Notes: generated from the letters alone by a model not told the origin. A stretch of 64,000 nucleotides of DNA from Polynucleobacter sp. MWH-Jannik1A5 (GCF_018881795.1 NZ_JACVPQ010000001.1:345275-409274); one strand, 5' to 3'; shown: positions 1 to 7,645, counted from the first letter of the stretch. A program made the numbers and translations.

Positions 1-1
1 C

Positions 2-886
2 AGCTCTAAAGGCTATGGTGTTAAGCAGCAGCTATTTCTAGATGGTCTTAATGACCAAGGTCTCAGCTTATCTGGTAACGAGATAACTCCAACCACCTCG
101 ATGACTTTGGGATCGGATAATTCGAAGATTCTCTCCGGTCAACTTTTTAGCACTTGGGTGCTTGGAAACTTTAAAACGGTTGATGAAGTTAGGAAAGTTT
201 TATCTAGTGGTGCCGTACAGGTTTGGTTACCAGATGTTAAATTGTTTGACAACCTTCCCGTCCCACTTCACTATGCAATTCACGATAAAAGTGGCGGCGC
301 AATTGTGATTGAGTTTGCAAATGGCTTGGCCAATATCTATGACAACCCTGTTGGCGTTTTAACTAATGGACCTCATTTCCCATGGCATCTCGAAAACCTG
401 AACAACTATACATTTAATAATGTTGATAAAAACACAGGGCAGTTAGGGAAACTGAAATTAGCCACAGCGGATTCCGGCAATGCAATTGCAGGCCTTTCTG
501 CTGCGAATACCTCACAGGGACGCTTTGTTAAAGCAGCTTTTTATGCAAACTACGTAACAAAAGGCACAACACCGGATCAGGCCATCAATCAACTTGGCCA
601 CATTATGAATAATTTTGATCGTCCTGACGGTCTTACTGTTGATCCTGCAGGCAGCAAAGGCGATGGTGGTGCTAGCAGCAGTAAATCATCAAGCGAAGTT
701 TCTGATTTCACTGTAATGAAAGATCTTTCACGCGGTAAATATTACATTCGTAGTATTAACAATTCCCTGAATTGGGCTGTAGTTGATCTAGCTGCATTGA
801 AGAATCTAAAAGAGATTAAGGCACTCCAAGCGTATGGAATAAATAATGCCGGCCCTCAGGATTTATCTTCTTCATTTTTGAAATAA
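2..886 (+). CDS. Choloylglycine hydrolase / penicillin V acylase family protein (5' end outside window)
   Basis: The frame is open from base 2, so the gene begins upstream and only the last 294 codons are visible. The first in-window ATG at 101 is internal. The segment VLTNGPHFPWHLENLNNY, followed by a GRFVKAAFY stretch, is typical of linear-amide C-N hydrolases (Ntn hydrolases: bile salt hydrolase, penicillin V acylase, acylhomoserine-lactone acylase relatives). The conserved Asn (VLTN) and Arg (GRF) belong to the active-site set. The nucleophilic N-terminal Cys would lie outside the window. Substrate cannot be told; penicillin V or N-acyl homoserine lactones are typical in Gram-negatives. 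A Ser/Gly-rich insertion (SKGDGGASSSKSSSE) precedes the last strands. A strong terminator follows. Confidence 0.85.
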   Translation, partial: SSKGYGVKQQLFLDGLNDQGLSLSGNEITPTTSMTLGSDNSKILSGQLFSTWVLGNFKTVDEVRKVLSSGAVQVWLPDVKLFDNLPVPLHYAIHDKSGGAIVIEFANGLANIYDNPVGVLTNGPHFPWHLENLNNYTFNNVDKNTGQLGKLKLATADSGNAIAGLSAANTSQGRFVKAAFYANYVTKGTTPDQAINQLGHIMNNFDRPDGLTVDPAGSKGDGGASSSKSSSEVSDFTVMKDLSRGKYYIRSINNSLNWAVVDLAALKNLKEIKALQAYGINNAGPQDLSSSFLK

Positions 887-904
887 TTCAAATTTAGGTG
901 CATT

Positions 905-935
905 AATAAAACCCGCTACGGCGGGTTTTATTTTG
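905..935 (+). terminator. Rho-independent terminator
   Basis: The hairpin AAAACCCGC-tacg-GCGGGTTTT is followed by a T-rich run. It sits 20 bp after the stop of the choloylglycine hydrolase-family gene and closes that transcript. Confidence 0.85.
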
Positions 936-1006
936 TCCACAAGGACTAGAGCAAATTTTGCAATGCTAATATGAGGCCTTGAGCAACCCATTGCAAACCA
1001 AACCTT

Positions 1007-1960
1007 ATGATGCCTTTGAATAACACCCTACACTGCTTAAATGCCAACCTGATGCGGGGCGTTTATTTAGTACTCGCAACTCTTCTAATCTCGTTTGGCC
1101 CTAGCTTTTCAGTGCAAGCTCAAGATAAACCTGAAATTAAATACGCGCCTGTGAATGGCGTGAAGTTAGCCTACTACCTAAAAGGTAAAGGCGATCCTAT
1201 GATTCTCATTATGGGTTACGCAGCCACCATGAGTGCTTGGGACCCCGCCCTTCTTGGCGAATTAGCAAAAAATAATCAACTAATCATTTTTGATAATCGC
1301 GGTGCTGGACTATCTACTGATACCAAAGAAAACAATACAACCATTCCTCAGATGGCAGATGATGCCGCGGGTTTAGTCAAAGCACTGGGCTTCAAAAAGG
1401 TAAACGTATTCTCATGGTCAATGGGCGCTCGAATTGGACAACAACTTGCAATCAGACACCCGGATTTGGTCAGCAAGCTTATTCTTTGCGCCCCAAATCC
1501 AGGTGGAAAGTATCAGATTGCTATTTCTAAAAAGGCTGGGGAGGAGCTCAATAACCCAAGCCTTTCCCCAATGGAAAATTTCGAGTTATTGTTCCCAATT
1601 ACGCCAGAAGGTAAGGCAGCTGCCAAGGTTGTATATGAAAGGTTTATGGCAGCAAAAACAGCAGGAACCATCCCCGATGATTTTGTTATCTCCAAGGAAA
1701 CCAAGGAGCGCCAAGTTCGTGCTCGCATCGCCCTTTGGAATGCCGATAACCAAAATTACAAGGACTTAAAGAATATTAAAGTTCCCGTTCTAGTTGCAGA
1801 TGGTCGTGAAGACATCATCGACAACCCCAAAAACTCAGTTGTTATTGCCAATCAAATTCCTTTTGCTTGGTTGGCGTTTTATGAAGGTGGGCATGCCTTC
1901 TTATTCCAAAGTTACAAGAAACTTTCTGAAACTGTGAATATCTTCCTGCAAAAAGACTAA
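1007..1960 (+). CDS. Exported alpha/beta hydrolase
   Basis: 317 aa with a signal peptide (hydrophobic residues about 17-36, likely cleavage after SVQA) and an alpha/beta-hydrolase fold. The oxyanion-hole strand is LIMGYAATMSAWD and the FDNRGAG loop is typical. The nucleophile elbow is S-W-S-M-G with Ser138, where the first Gly of G-x-S-x-G is replaced by Ser. The acid is probably Asp269 (GREDI) and the base His296 (GGHAF). Substrate is unknown. Two adjacent ATGs (1007, 1010) and an internal Met16 are possible starts, and no clear Shine-Dalgarno is seen. The gene lies between a terminator and a tRNA-Lys 3' fragment, in what looks like an integrated segment. Confidence 0.85.
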   Translation: MMPLNNTLHCLNANLMRGVYLVLATLLISFGPSFSVQAQDKPEIKYAPVNGVKLAYYLKGKGDPMILIMGYAATMSAWDPALLGELAKNNQLIIFDNRGAGLSTDTKENNTTIPQMADDAAGLVKALGFKKVNVFSWSMGARIGQQLAIRHPDLVSKLILCAPNPGGKYQIAISKKAGEELNNPSLSPMENFELLFPITPEGKAAAKVVYERFMAAKTAGTIPDDFVISKETKERQVRARIALWNADNQNYKDLKNIKVPVLVADGREDIIDNPKNSVVIANQIPFAWLAFYEGGHAFLFQSYKKLSETVNIFLQKD

Positions 1961-1996
1961 CCAAATTGCCATGTCCAGGACAATCCAACATCTTCA

Positions 1997-2074
1997 AATC
2001 CGTTGGTCGCGAGTTCGAATCTCGCCCGACCCACCAGTTATACAAAAGCCACCTTCGGGTGGCTTTTTCTTTTC
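1997..2074 (+). repeat. 78-bp direct repeat, copy 1: tRNA-Lys 3' half plus terminator (att-like)
   Basis: 1997-2036 is the 3' part of a tRNA gene: anticodon-stem 3' strand, variable loop, T-arm (GCGAG-TTCGAAT-CTCGC), acceptor strand CCGACCC, then A-CCA. It is followed by the hairpin AAAGCCACC-ttcg-GGTGGCTTT with a T-run. No D-arm or 5' acceptor strand precedes it, so it is a fragment and not a functional gene. The same 78 bp recur at 3629-3706 with two mismatches. Duplicated tRNA 3' ends are the classic product of tyrosine-recombinase integration. Confidence 0.85.
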
Positions 2075-2106
2075 CTAATTAATCAAGCCCTAAGTTTTCG
2101 GAAAAA

Positions 2107-3450
2107 TCACAGCGTATTTTTATAAATCTTGCCATCTTTCATGATGATGCGGAAATTCTTGGCAGGGTCAGCAATGATGTCTAAGTTTTGCGTAGGATCG
2201 CCGTCAACCAATAATAAGTCAGCATAAGCACCCTCTTGAACTACCCCTAGTTTTCCAGGATAGGGATTACGGATACCAGACATTGCCATCAATTGTGCGT
2301 TGTCATGAGTAGCCATTTTTAACGCCCTAGCCGGTGACATCCATTTTTTCAACTTAGCTAACTGTTTATTTTGCTCAACACCATAGGTTTCGAAGAAAAA
2401 ATCAGAGCCCCACGCCATTTTGACGTTGTATTTGATTGCCCATTTAAAGACATCGCTTTCACCCATAACAACCTGATGTTCTTTATGACGCTGAAGTGGT
2501 GAGTATGTATTATCGAACTCCTCAAATACTTGGGTGCTAAGCCATACATCTTTATTTTTTAAATACTTTACTGTTGCTTCATCGAGCAGCTGCCCATGTT
2601 CAATAGACTTGACCCCAGCATCCACAGAGCGACGAACAGATTTTGTGTTGTATGCATGGGTTGAAACATAAGTACCAAGATCAGTAGCCGCCTCTACTGC
2701 AGCCTTAATTTCATCGGCCGTATATTCTTGCACTGTTACAGGATCACTTGGAGAAGCAACACCGCCTCCCGTTGCTAATTTAATTTGCGAGGCGCCATTG
2801 CGAATATTAAAACGAACTGCGGTTAGGACTTGATTTCGGCCATCAGCTAAAGTGGAAATTCGGTATACCTCTCCTATAGAAAGTGGACCACCAAAACTTC
2901 TTGGCAGAGCCTCAGGTGCACTATAGTCTCCATGACCCGATGTTTGGATAATCATGGTGCCGCTTGGGTAAACACGTGGACCCGGTGCTTTAGCAGCATC
3001 AAATTCACTTTTAAATTTAAACATCGGTCCACCCATATCTCTTACAGTGGTAAATCCAGACATGAGAGTAGCTTTTGAAGATTCATAAGCCTTTTGATCA
3101 AGCAATGCTGGTGTAGTGGCTGGATCAAAAAGCAGGCTTTGAGGCACACCGAGATACAAGTGAGCATGAGCATCTATAAGACCAGGCATTAAAGTACGAC
3201 CATCACCAGCAATACGGGTGGCAACTATGCCCTGCGGAATTTCAATTGGCTTGCTAGATATAGTTTTAATGGTATTGCCAACAACCAGGACATTGGTTGG
3301 TTGAGTTAACTTATTGGCAGTGCCGTCAAATACTCGAACATTTTCATAGAGGGTTGCTGTCTGGGGCGCTGTTTGAAGATTGGTTTGAGTGAAACCCAAA
3401 TTTGCATAAAGGGTGGCACAAACCGCGAGTAACTTAATTGAGAGATTCAT
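2107..3450 (-). CDS. Exported imidazolonepropionase-like amidohydrolase
   Basis: 447 aa with a signal peptide (about residues 1-21). It is a metal-dependent amidohydrolase of the COG1228 type. Metal ligands are visible: H95-x-H97 in GLIDAHAHLY, a probable carboxylated Lys224 in SQIKLATGGG, His265 (STHAYN), His285 (IEHGQ) and Asp350 (AWGSDFF). Relatives include exported Xaa-Pro dipeptidases, peptidase-like and organophosphate-degrading amidohydrolases, so substrate cannot be assigned. It is the only gene between the two tRNA-Lys-derived direct repeats and is therefore probable cargo of an integration event. Upstream DNA (3451-3600) is very AT-rich with no Shine-Dalgarno. TATAGC lies 6 nt before the ATG, a borderline -10. 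Confidence 0.87.
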   Translation of the reverse strand: MNLSIKLLAVCATLYANLGFTQTNLQTAPQTATLYENVRVFDGTANKLTQPTNVLVVGNTIKTISSKPIEIPQGIVATRIAGDGRTLMPGLIDAHAHLYLGVPQSLLFDPATTPALLDQKAYESSKATLMSGFTTVRDMGGPMFKFKSEFDAAKAPGPRVYPSGTMIIQTSGHGDYSAPEALPRSFGGPLSIGEVYRISTLADGRNQVLTAVRFNIRNGASQIKLATGGGVASPSDPVTVQEYTADEIKAAVEAATDLGTYVSTHAYNTKSVRRSVDAGVKSIEHGQLLDEATVKYLKNKDVWLSTQVFEEFDNTYSPLQRHKEHQVVMGESDVFKWAIKYNVKMAWGSDFFFETYGVEQNKQLAKLKKWMSPARALKMATHDNAQLMAMSGIRNPYPGKLGVVQEGAYADLLLVDGDPTQNLDIIADPAKNFRIIMKDGKIYKNTL

Positions 3451-3628
3451 AATTTAGCTATAAATTTAATGGTGAATACGTAATAATATCTGCAAATGTA
3501 TACAATAAATTTATGATAATAAATACATAGATTAACCGGATGACCAATCGCGCACTCAATCGCACAGTCATTTTTTTGACTTTCAGGCTATTGATTTATA
3601 TAGAGTTTTAAGAGCCATAACCTCTTTT

Positions 3629-3706
3629 AATCCGTTGGTCGCGAGTTCGAATCTCGCCCAACCCACCAGTTATACAAAAGCCACCTTCGGGTGACTTTTT
3701 CTTTTC
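3629..3706 (+). repeat. 78-bp direct repeat, copy 2: tRNA-Lys 3' half plus terminator (att-like)
   Basis: Second copy of the repeat at 1997-2074, exactly 1632 bp downstream, with changes at 3660 (G to A in the acceptor strand) and 3694 (G to A in the terminator stem). Here the tRNA homology reaches further 5', including a complete anticodon loop CTTTTAA (3624-3630, anticodon TTT), so similarity begins at the anticodon loop. Such crossover points are typical of phage and island integrases. The 3' CCA ends at 3668. Confidence 0.85.
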
Positions 3707-3712
3707 TTCAAT

Positions 3713-4264
3713 TTAAGGGGCAACCCATTGTTTTTTTAAGACCCGTCTAACTATTGGATCAAATGTAGAGAGCGGCTCACTTTTGTAATTGGGGTCAAAA
3801 GAAATTTCGTCGTACTTGGCGCAAAACTCTACCGTTTGCTCATAGGCAGGATCAGACTTGTATTGATCACGTTGATTGGGATCTACGCCAATCTTGTCAC
3901 CATAAAAATATGTCTGGAATAAGCCATGCTGAACCAGCATCCAATAATTATTTCTAGAAATAAAAGGATGCAAAATTGAAGCGATCACCTCGCCATGATT
4001 AAATGGCGCCAAAGGCTCTGCAATATCATGGAATAGAGTCACTACGACATACTCATCATCGCGGTTGTCACGTAAGGCTCTGGTGGCAGCCTGGAGGCAA
4101 TGGTCTTTACGTGTAATGTTATAGGCGGTATCTTTGGCTAGATCTTCCAACAAAGCATAAAGTCTGTCAGGAAGATTTGCCAAGGCTCTTTCGTGAACCC
4201 CGTTCATGACCTCAAAGTCAGCCGCAGTTCCTTGGTCCATTCTAGTGAAGTGCATTTTTTCCAT
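3713..4264 (-). CDS. HD-domain protein (MIOX/PhnZ-like or phosphohydrolase)
   Basis: 183 aa from the ATG at 4264, which has an AAAGG Shine-Dalgarno 7 nt upstream; an in-frame TTG at 4282 is less likely. HD signature residues are His55, then His79-Asp80 (LFHDIAE), with further His at 90, 99 and 113 and a KYDE acid near the end. The 24-residue gap between the first His and the HD pair resembles the diiron oxygenase branch (PhnZ, TmpB, inositol oxygenase) as well as small HD phosphohydrolases. An oxidative role in organophosphonate or lipid metabolism is possible but unproven. The stop codon lies 6 bp from the second tRNA-Lys repeat. Confidence 0.7.
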   Translation of the reverse strand: MEKMHFTRMDQGTAADFEVMNGVHERALANLPDRLYALLEDLAKDTAYNITRKDHCLQAATRALRDNRDDEYVVVTLFHDIAEPLAPFNHGEVIASILHPFISRNNYWMLVQHGLFQTYFYGDKIGVDPNQRDQYKSDPAYEQTVEFCAKYDEISFDPNYKSEPLSTFDPIVRRVLKKQWVAP

Positions 4265-4372
4265 GAGCGGCCTTTCAATCAATAAAATTAATAATTAGCA
4301 ATATACCTAGATTCATATCTTCTGGGGAATTTTCGGTAGATTCATTCAATACCACCCCCAGTCGCCTCTTCT

Positions 4373-4750
4373 TCAAATCCCCATCTCTTTAAACACTTCC
4401 TTAGCCACGCGGAAACTATCAATAGCTGCAGGGACACCGCAGTAAATCGCTACTTGCATAAATACTTCGCGGATTTCTTCTTTAGTTATGCCATTGTTGA
4501 TGGCACCACGAACGTGTAATTTCAATTCATGCGGACGGTTTAAGGCAGCAATCATTGCTAAGTTTAAAAAGCTGCGGGTTTTTCTCTCAAGTCCAGGTCG
4601 ATTCCAGATTTCATTCCAGCAATACTCTGTGACCAACTCTTGCATTGGCATATTAAAGTCATCTGCATTTTTTAATGAAGTCTCTACATATTCAGCTCCC
4701 AAAACCTCTTTGCGTGTTTTTAGGCCTTTTTCAAATAGTTCGCGGTTCAT
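4373..4750 (-). CDS. Carboxymuconolactone decarboxylase family protein (PcaC-like)
   Basis: 125 aa. The start at 4750 is fixed by an AGGAGA Shine-Dalgarno 6 nt upstream; a longer frame to 4786 lacks this. The body matches gamma-carboxymuconolactone decarboxylase / AhpD-fold proteins: EYCWNEIWNRPGL, RSFLNLAMIAALNR and HVRGAINNG, close to the PcaC active-site region. There is no AhpD-type CxxC pair, so a decarboxylase-like rather than peroxidase role is expected. No other beta-ketoadipate genes are near, so the physiological substrate is open. Confidence 0.85.
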   Translation of the reverse strand: MNRELFEKGLKTRKEVLGAEYVETSLKNADDFNMPMQELVTEYCWNEIWNRPGLERKTRSFLNLAMIAALNRPHELKLHVRGAINNGITKEEIREVFMQVAIYCGVPAAIDSFRVAKEVFKEMGI

Positions 4751-4840
4751 GTGTTCTCCTATGTTTATCGATGAATTTAAAAACAATATACCCTAATCAA
4801 AGCAATCCTTTTACACGGAAAGCGGCAGCCATGCTGTACA

Positions 4841-4876
4841 TAAAAAAGCCCCCAAACTTGCATTCGGGGGCTTTAT
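4841..4876 (-). terminator. Rho-independent terminator
   Basis: The stem AAAGCCCCC / GGGGGCTTT (4845-4853 with 4866-4874) is followed, on the minus strand, by a T-run (the plus-strand A-run at 4842-4847). It closes transcription of the membrane-protein gene ending at 4919. Confidence 0.8.
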
Positions 4877-4918
4877 TGAGAAATCTCATCTCCTTATTTC
4901 TATCGAAGCATCCAACTA

Positions 4919-5539
4919 TTAGTGCTTATGGCTTTGCTTTCCCATGGGCATTGGAGAAGAGGATGCGCTTCCATTAATCATTTTTTGATGATCGCCCATC
5001 ATCTGTTGGTGCATGGCGGGATCACAATGCTCATAGTCTTTTAATCCACCCATTTGATGAGTGTCGGCACCCTTATAACCAAGAATACTAGGGTCAGCCA
5101 TGCCGGCAATCATAGCGATATGCCCAAACACCAGGAATAGAGCTACACATATCGCATGGATTTTCAGTCTACCCATTTGATCAAGCGCCTTATTAACAAA
5201 CCCTAACTCTTGCAAGGCGATCCAAATTAATGGCAAGCCAGCAATCACATAAGTAAATACTGCAATGACATCAATCATCGTTCTCCACTCACCTGCTTTA
5301 GTAATGGGAATGATGGCATTGGTCACAATGTAGTAAATGATGCCAATAAAGTAGATGCCTACTGCTATCCCCGCAAATCGATTGAGGTAATAGACTGCCC
5401 CATCAAACTTACGGGTAAACAGTAGATATAACTCCGTAATGGCTAAGGTCTCAGCCAAAATGACCGGGATAGCCATAAAGATAATTAAATTCCAAGGCTG
5501 GTTAACAGCCAATAACTCCATGTAGTGAGTCATGTTCAT
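4919..5539 (-). CDS. Membrane protein with Met/His-rich C-terminal tail
   Basis: 206 aa with about five predicted transmembrane segments (near residues 18-38, 53-72, 88-108, 128-148). The soluble tail is rich in His and Met (HQMGGLKDYEHCDPAMHQQMM, then PMPMGKQSHKH), a composition typical of copper or other soft-metal binding. It may be the family catalogued as DUF6803, but I am not certain. The start is set by GGAG upstream of the ATG at 5539. It is followed by a terminator and preceded by another small metal-ligand-rich exported protein. A role in metal handling is inference from composition only. Confidence 0.7.
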   Translation of the reverse strand: MNMTHYMELLAVNQPWNLIIFMAIPVILAETLAITELYLLFTRKFDGAVYYLNRFAGIAVGIYFIGIIYYIVTNAIIPITKAGEWRTMIDVIAVFTYVIAGLPLIWIALQELGFVNKALDQMGRLKIHAICVALFLVFGHIAMIAGMADPSILGYKGADTHQMGGLKDYEHCDPAMHQQMMGDHQKMINGSASSSPMPMGKQSHKH

Positions 5540-5608
5540 TGTATTTCTCCAAAATAGGTGTGTGACTAGATGTCACAGATCAAGCTATGCGTGATGCAAA
5601 AAAATAGC

Positions 5609-5962
5609 TTAGGCTTTTGGAGGCTTATAGATGTAATTGATCATCGACTGAAGCGCCAATGAAGAATAATTTAAGGCGGAGCTTGCAGTGAAATCCACTG
5701 GGATCATTATTGCCATGGGTGCAATAAAGACCAATCCCAAGCAACATTGATAGCTATCTCCGTTACAAAGCGGCTTGCTATTGCTATCCGATGTATTGCT
5801 AGCCACTTCATCACAATGGTGTGCTGAGTTATCAACTGCAGCAACTTGATGATGGGCCTGGGAAACTGATGATTGAGAAGCAGGTTGCTCAATAGGCATC
5901 ACTGCCGCATGAATCAAGCTGGCAAATAAGCTAAAGCAAAGAGCGATACATATCTTTCTCAT
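5609..5962 (-). CDS. Small exported His/Cys-containing protein, unknown function
   Basis: 117 aa with a signal peptide (MRKICIALCFSLFASLIHAA). The mature part has HH pairs (AHHQ, AHHCDE), CNGDSYQCC and a hydrophobic segment (LGLVFIAPMAIMIPV). It resembles small periplasmic proteins found near copper genes (DUF2946- or CopL-like in style), but I do not recognise a definite family. There is no Shine-Dalgarno; a TAGAAT hexamer lies exactly 6 nt before the ATG, with a GCGACA -35 candidate 17 nt further up, so the mRNA is probably leaderless. It lies 69 bp upstream of the Met/His-rich membrane protein gene, same strand. Confidence 0.6.
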   Translation of the reverse strand: MRKICIALCFSLFASLIHAAVMPIEQPASQSSVSQAHHQVAAVDNSAHHCDEVASNTSDSNSKPLCNGDSYQCCLGLVFIAPMAIMIPVDFTASSALNYSSLALQSMINYIYKPPKA

Positions 5963-5968
5963 TCTTTG

Positions 5969-5974
5969 ATTCTA
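5969..5974 (-). promoter_or_regulatory. -10 hexamer TAGAAT, leaderless start candidate
   Basis: TAGAAT on the minus strand, 6 nt before the ATG at 5962. A -35-like GCGACA (5992-5997) is 17 nt upstream. Transcription would begin at or next to the start codon. Confidence 0.6.
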
Positions 5975-6043
5975 TGCCTATTTGGTAGTTTTGTCGCTTG
6001 AGTAATATCGTCATAGCAGGCAGATAGAAGATCTATTACTCGC

Positions 6044-6682
6044 TTACTGGGTCAAACTAGGAACGGCTCCAGTAAGAATCACATAAAAACAATAGGCTGA
6101 TCCCAGGATAAGCAACAGCCCAATCAAATACTGAGGAAACCGAATGGCTTGTTCAGGTAAGCCCTGTTTTTTGCCGGTCACCATTGATCTGACTAGATTC
6201 TCTTTTTGCAGCAAGCTCATGATGATCGCAGCAGCAATGTGGATGACAACTGCTGCTAAGGCTAAGCTAGCAATCGCTTCATGTGCTTCACCCATCAAAT
6301 CTCCCAAAAACTCCTTCACACTGAAGTAGCCTGTGAGACCGATCAATAGAATCAGCAGCATGAGACCAACCATCACAATGCCGCCTACTGGATTATGCCC
6401 AACCGTGTTGTGCGGGTTGCTACTCAATAATCCCTTAGCATGACTCATCATTTCTGCTGGGCCCTTAAGAAATTGGGTAAAGCGCGCATATCGTGTGCCT
6501 ATGAAACCCCAGACCACTCTAAAGATCACCAAAACGCATGCTGAATAACCAAACGCGTAGTGAATCATCTGTAGGCGCTCGCTCTCAGAAGTTAGCCATG
6601 CACCAGCAAAACAAATAACTAATAGCCAATGAAAAACACGCGTGGGGATATCCCACACTAAGATGGATTGTTTATTACTCAT
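6044..6682 (-). CDS. Cytochrome b561-type membrane subunit of the SHP/DHC operon
   Basis: 212 aa, four or more transmembrane helices, PF01292-type (bacterial b561 / Ni-hydrogenase cytochrome b). Candidate heme ligands are His18 (RVFHWLL), His41 (MIHYAFGY) and the later helix His residues (GEAHEAIA, VVIHIAAA). Its ATG overlaps the stop of the diheme cytochrome gene (ATGA), so the two are translationally coupled. In this operon type the membrane cytochrome b is thought to pass electrons from the quinone pool to DHC and then SHP. Confidence 0.9.
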   Translation of the reverse strand: MSNKQSILVWDIPTRVFHWLLVICFAGAWLTSESERLQMIHYAFGYSACVLVIFRVVWGFIGTRYARFTQFLKGPAEMMSHAKGLLSSNPHNTVGHNPVGGIVMVGLMLLILLIGLTGYFSVKEFLGDLMGEAHEAIASLALAAVVIHIAAAIIMSLLQKENLVRSMVTGKKQGLPEQAIRFPQYLIGLLLILGSAYCFYVILTGAVPSLTQ

Positions 6683-7137
6683 TTAGCGGGAATGGAAATA
6701 CTTTTTTCGCTGAAGATACCCTCAGCTGCTGTGGTGTGACAGGCTCCGCAGTTGGCCGCGCTCTTAATGCCTGCCCTTTTCCAGACATCGGCTTTGATCT
6801 CATCATGCTCACGAATAAACCAGGGTGTTTTGGTAATGCGATTGTCTGGCGCCACTACGTTATATTTTTGTTTAGTGGCGGCATTCTTCTGCAGCCAGGA
6901 TGAGATTTCTTTTTGATCCTTTGCGTCAAGACTTGCATCAGCCCCGAAATGTTTATTCAGTCCGCTCATGACGTTTTGCCAACTCTTCTCGCCAAGCAAT
7001 CCTGGAGGGTAGGCCATATGACAACTAGCGCATTCAGACTCATAGGATTTGGGCGCATCAGATGGCATGGGCATCTTCGCTGCTATAGCTGGTGTAATTG
7101 CCAAAATAGCCATCATTAACGTAAAAAGTTTCTTCAT
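6679..7137 (-). CDS. dhc: Diheme cytochrome c, DHC family
   Basis: 152 aa with a signal peptide (cleavage near AIAA-KMP). Two heme-binding motifs are visible: CASCH (36-40) and CGACH (130-134). Length and layout fit the DHC family, the electron donor of the oxygen-binding cytochrome SHP. The gene sits 7 bp after shp and overlaps the cytochrome b gene by 4 bp. Function in vivo is not settled for the family. Confidence 0.88.
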   Translation of the reverse strand: MKKLFTLMMAILAITPAIAAKMPMPSDAPKSYESECASCHMAYPPGLLGEKSWQNVMSGLNKHFGADASLDAKDQKEISSWLQKNAATKQKYNVVAPDNRITKTPWFIREHDEIKADVWKRAGIKSAANCGACHTTAAEGIFSEKSISIPAK

Positions 7138-7144
7138 TGGTATC

Positions 7145-7543
7145 TCACTTAACCGTCATTAGCCAGGCAAGGACATCTGCTTTTTCTTGAGCAGTGCAGT
7201 CACGCCCCAGGACATCATTACAGTTCCGCTTAAACCACTTATCCGCTTTCGCTTCGTCAGTAAAGCGCGCTGGATTAGCATTGGGGGATAAAGGCTTAAT
7301 GACCTTGCCAGTCACAATGTGCTTAGTGTCGTGATTCGGTGGATTGTCATGGCAGGAAGCACAGCTCCACTCTTTGCCATGCTTCGCATTGAAAAACTGC
7401 TCACCTCTGACTGGGGAAGCTTTGCCAGATTGCGCTTCATAGGTCTTTAAAAGCTCCTGCGGAGTAGCTGCCTGTACTAGTCCGCTCAAACCCAAAGTTA
7501 AAGCTACTGTTAAAACTCTTAATATCGTTAATTCTGTTCTCAT
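7145..7543 (-). CDS. shp: Oxygen-binding monoheme cytochrome c, SHP family (DUF1924)
   Basis: 132 aa with a signal peptide (cleavage after LVQA). One heme site CASCH (61-65). The C-terminal KWFKRNCNDVLGRDC segment carries the family's unusual features: an Asn (Asn107) expected as the displaceable distal heme ligand, and a probable disulfide Cys108-Cys116 beside it. Rhodobacter SHP binds O2, NO and other small ligands. The two-component regulators found next to shp in some species are not present here. The ATG follows GAGGG directly, too close for a Shine-Dalgarno; CATACT lies 6 nt upstream. Confidence 0.88.
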   Translation of the reverse strand: MRTELTILRVLTVALTLGLSGLVQAATPQELLKTYEAQSGKASPVRGEQFFNAKHGKEWSCASCHDNPPNHDTKHIVTGKVIKPLSPNANPARFTDEAKADKWFKRNCNDVLGRDCTAQEKADVLAWLMTVK

Positions 7544-7549
7544 CCCTCA

Positions 7550-7555
7550 AGTATG
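7550..7555 (-). promoter_or_regulatory. -10-like CATACT before shp
   Basis: CATACT on the minus strand, 6 nt before the shp ATG, in the pattern seen at other leaderless candidates. The first base deviates from TATACT and no good -35 is evident. Confidence 0.4.
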
Positions 7556-7615
7556 CGCTCTTAAGATGACCGCCCAGAATACATCAGGAAATTACTCGGG
7601 TTTAGTAGGGCCCAG

Positions 7616-7645
7616 TAAAAAGCCACCCGAAGGTGGCTTTATTAA
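7616..7645 (-). terminator. Rho-independent terminator
   Basis: The hairpin AAAAGCCACC-cgaa-GGTGGCTTTT (about 7618-7641) ends in a T-run on the minus strand. It lies 26 bp past the stop of the dehydrogenase gene that ends at 7671. Confidence 0.85.

Noticed and set aside
1970-2036. Functional tRNA gene at the first repeat
   Set aside because: There is no 5' acceptor strand, D-arm or complete anticodon stem; only the 3' half is present. The same holds for 3624-3668.
1842-2045. Minus-strand 67-aa frame (MYNWWVGRDSNSRPTDLK)
   Set aside because: It is the antisense translation of the tRNA-Lys 3' fragment, a well-known spurious ORF pattern.
2045-7645. Repeated AAGCCACC...GGTGGCTT hairpins (2045, 3678, 7618) as a mobile repeat family
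   Set aside because: Two are part of the tRNA-Lys duplication and the third is an ordinary terminator with a similar stem; no flanking similarity extends beyond the stem.
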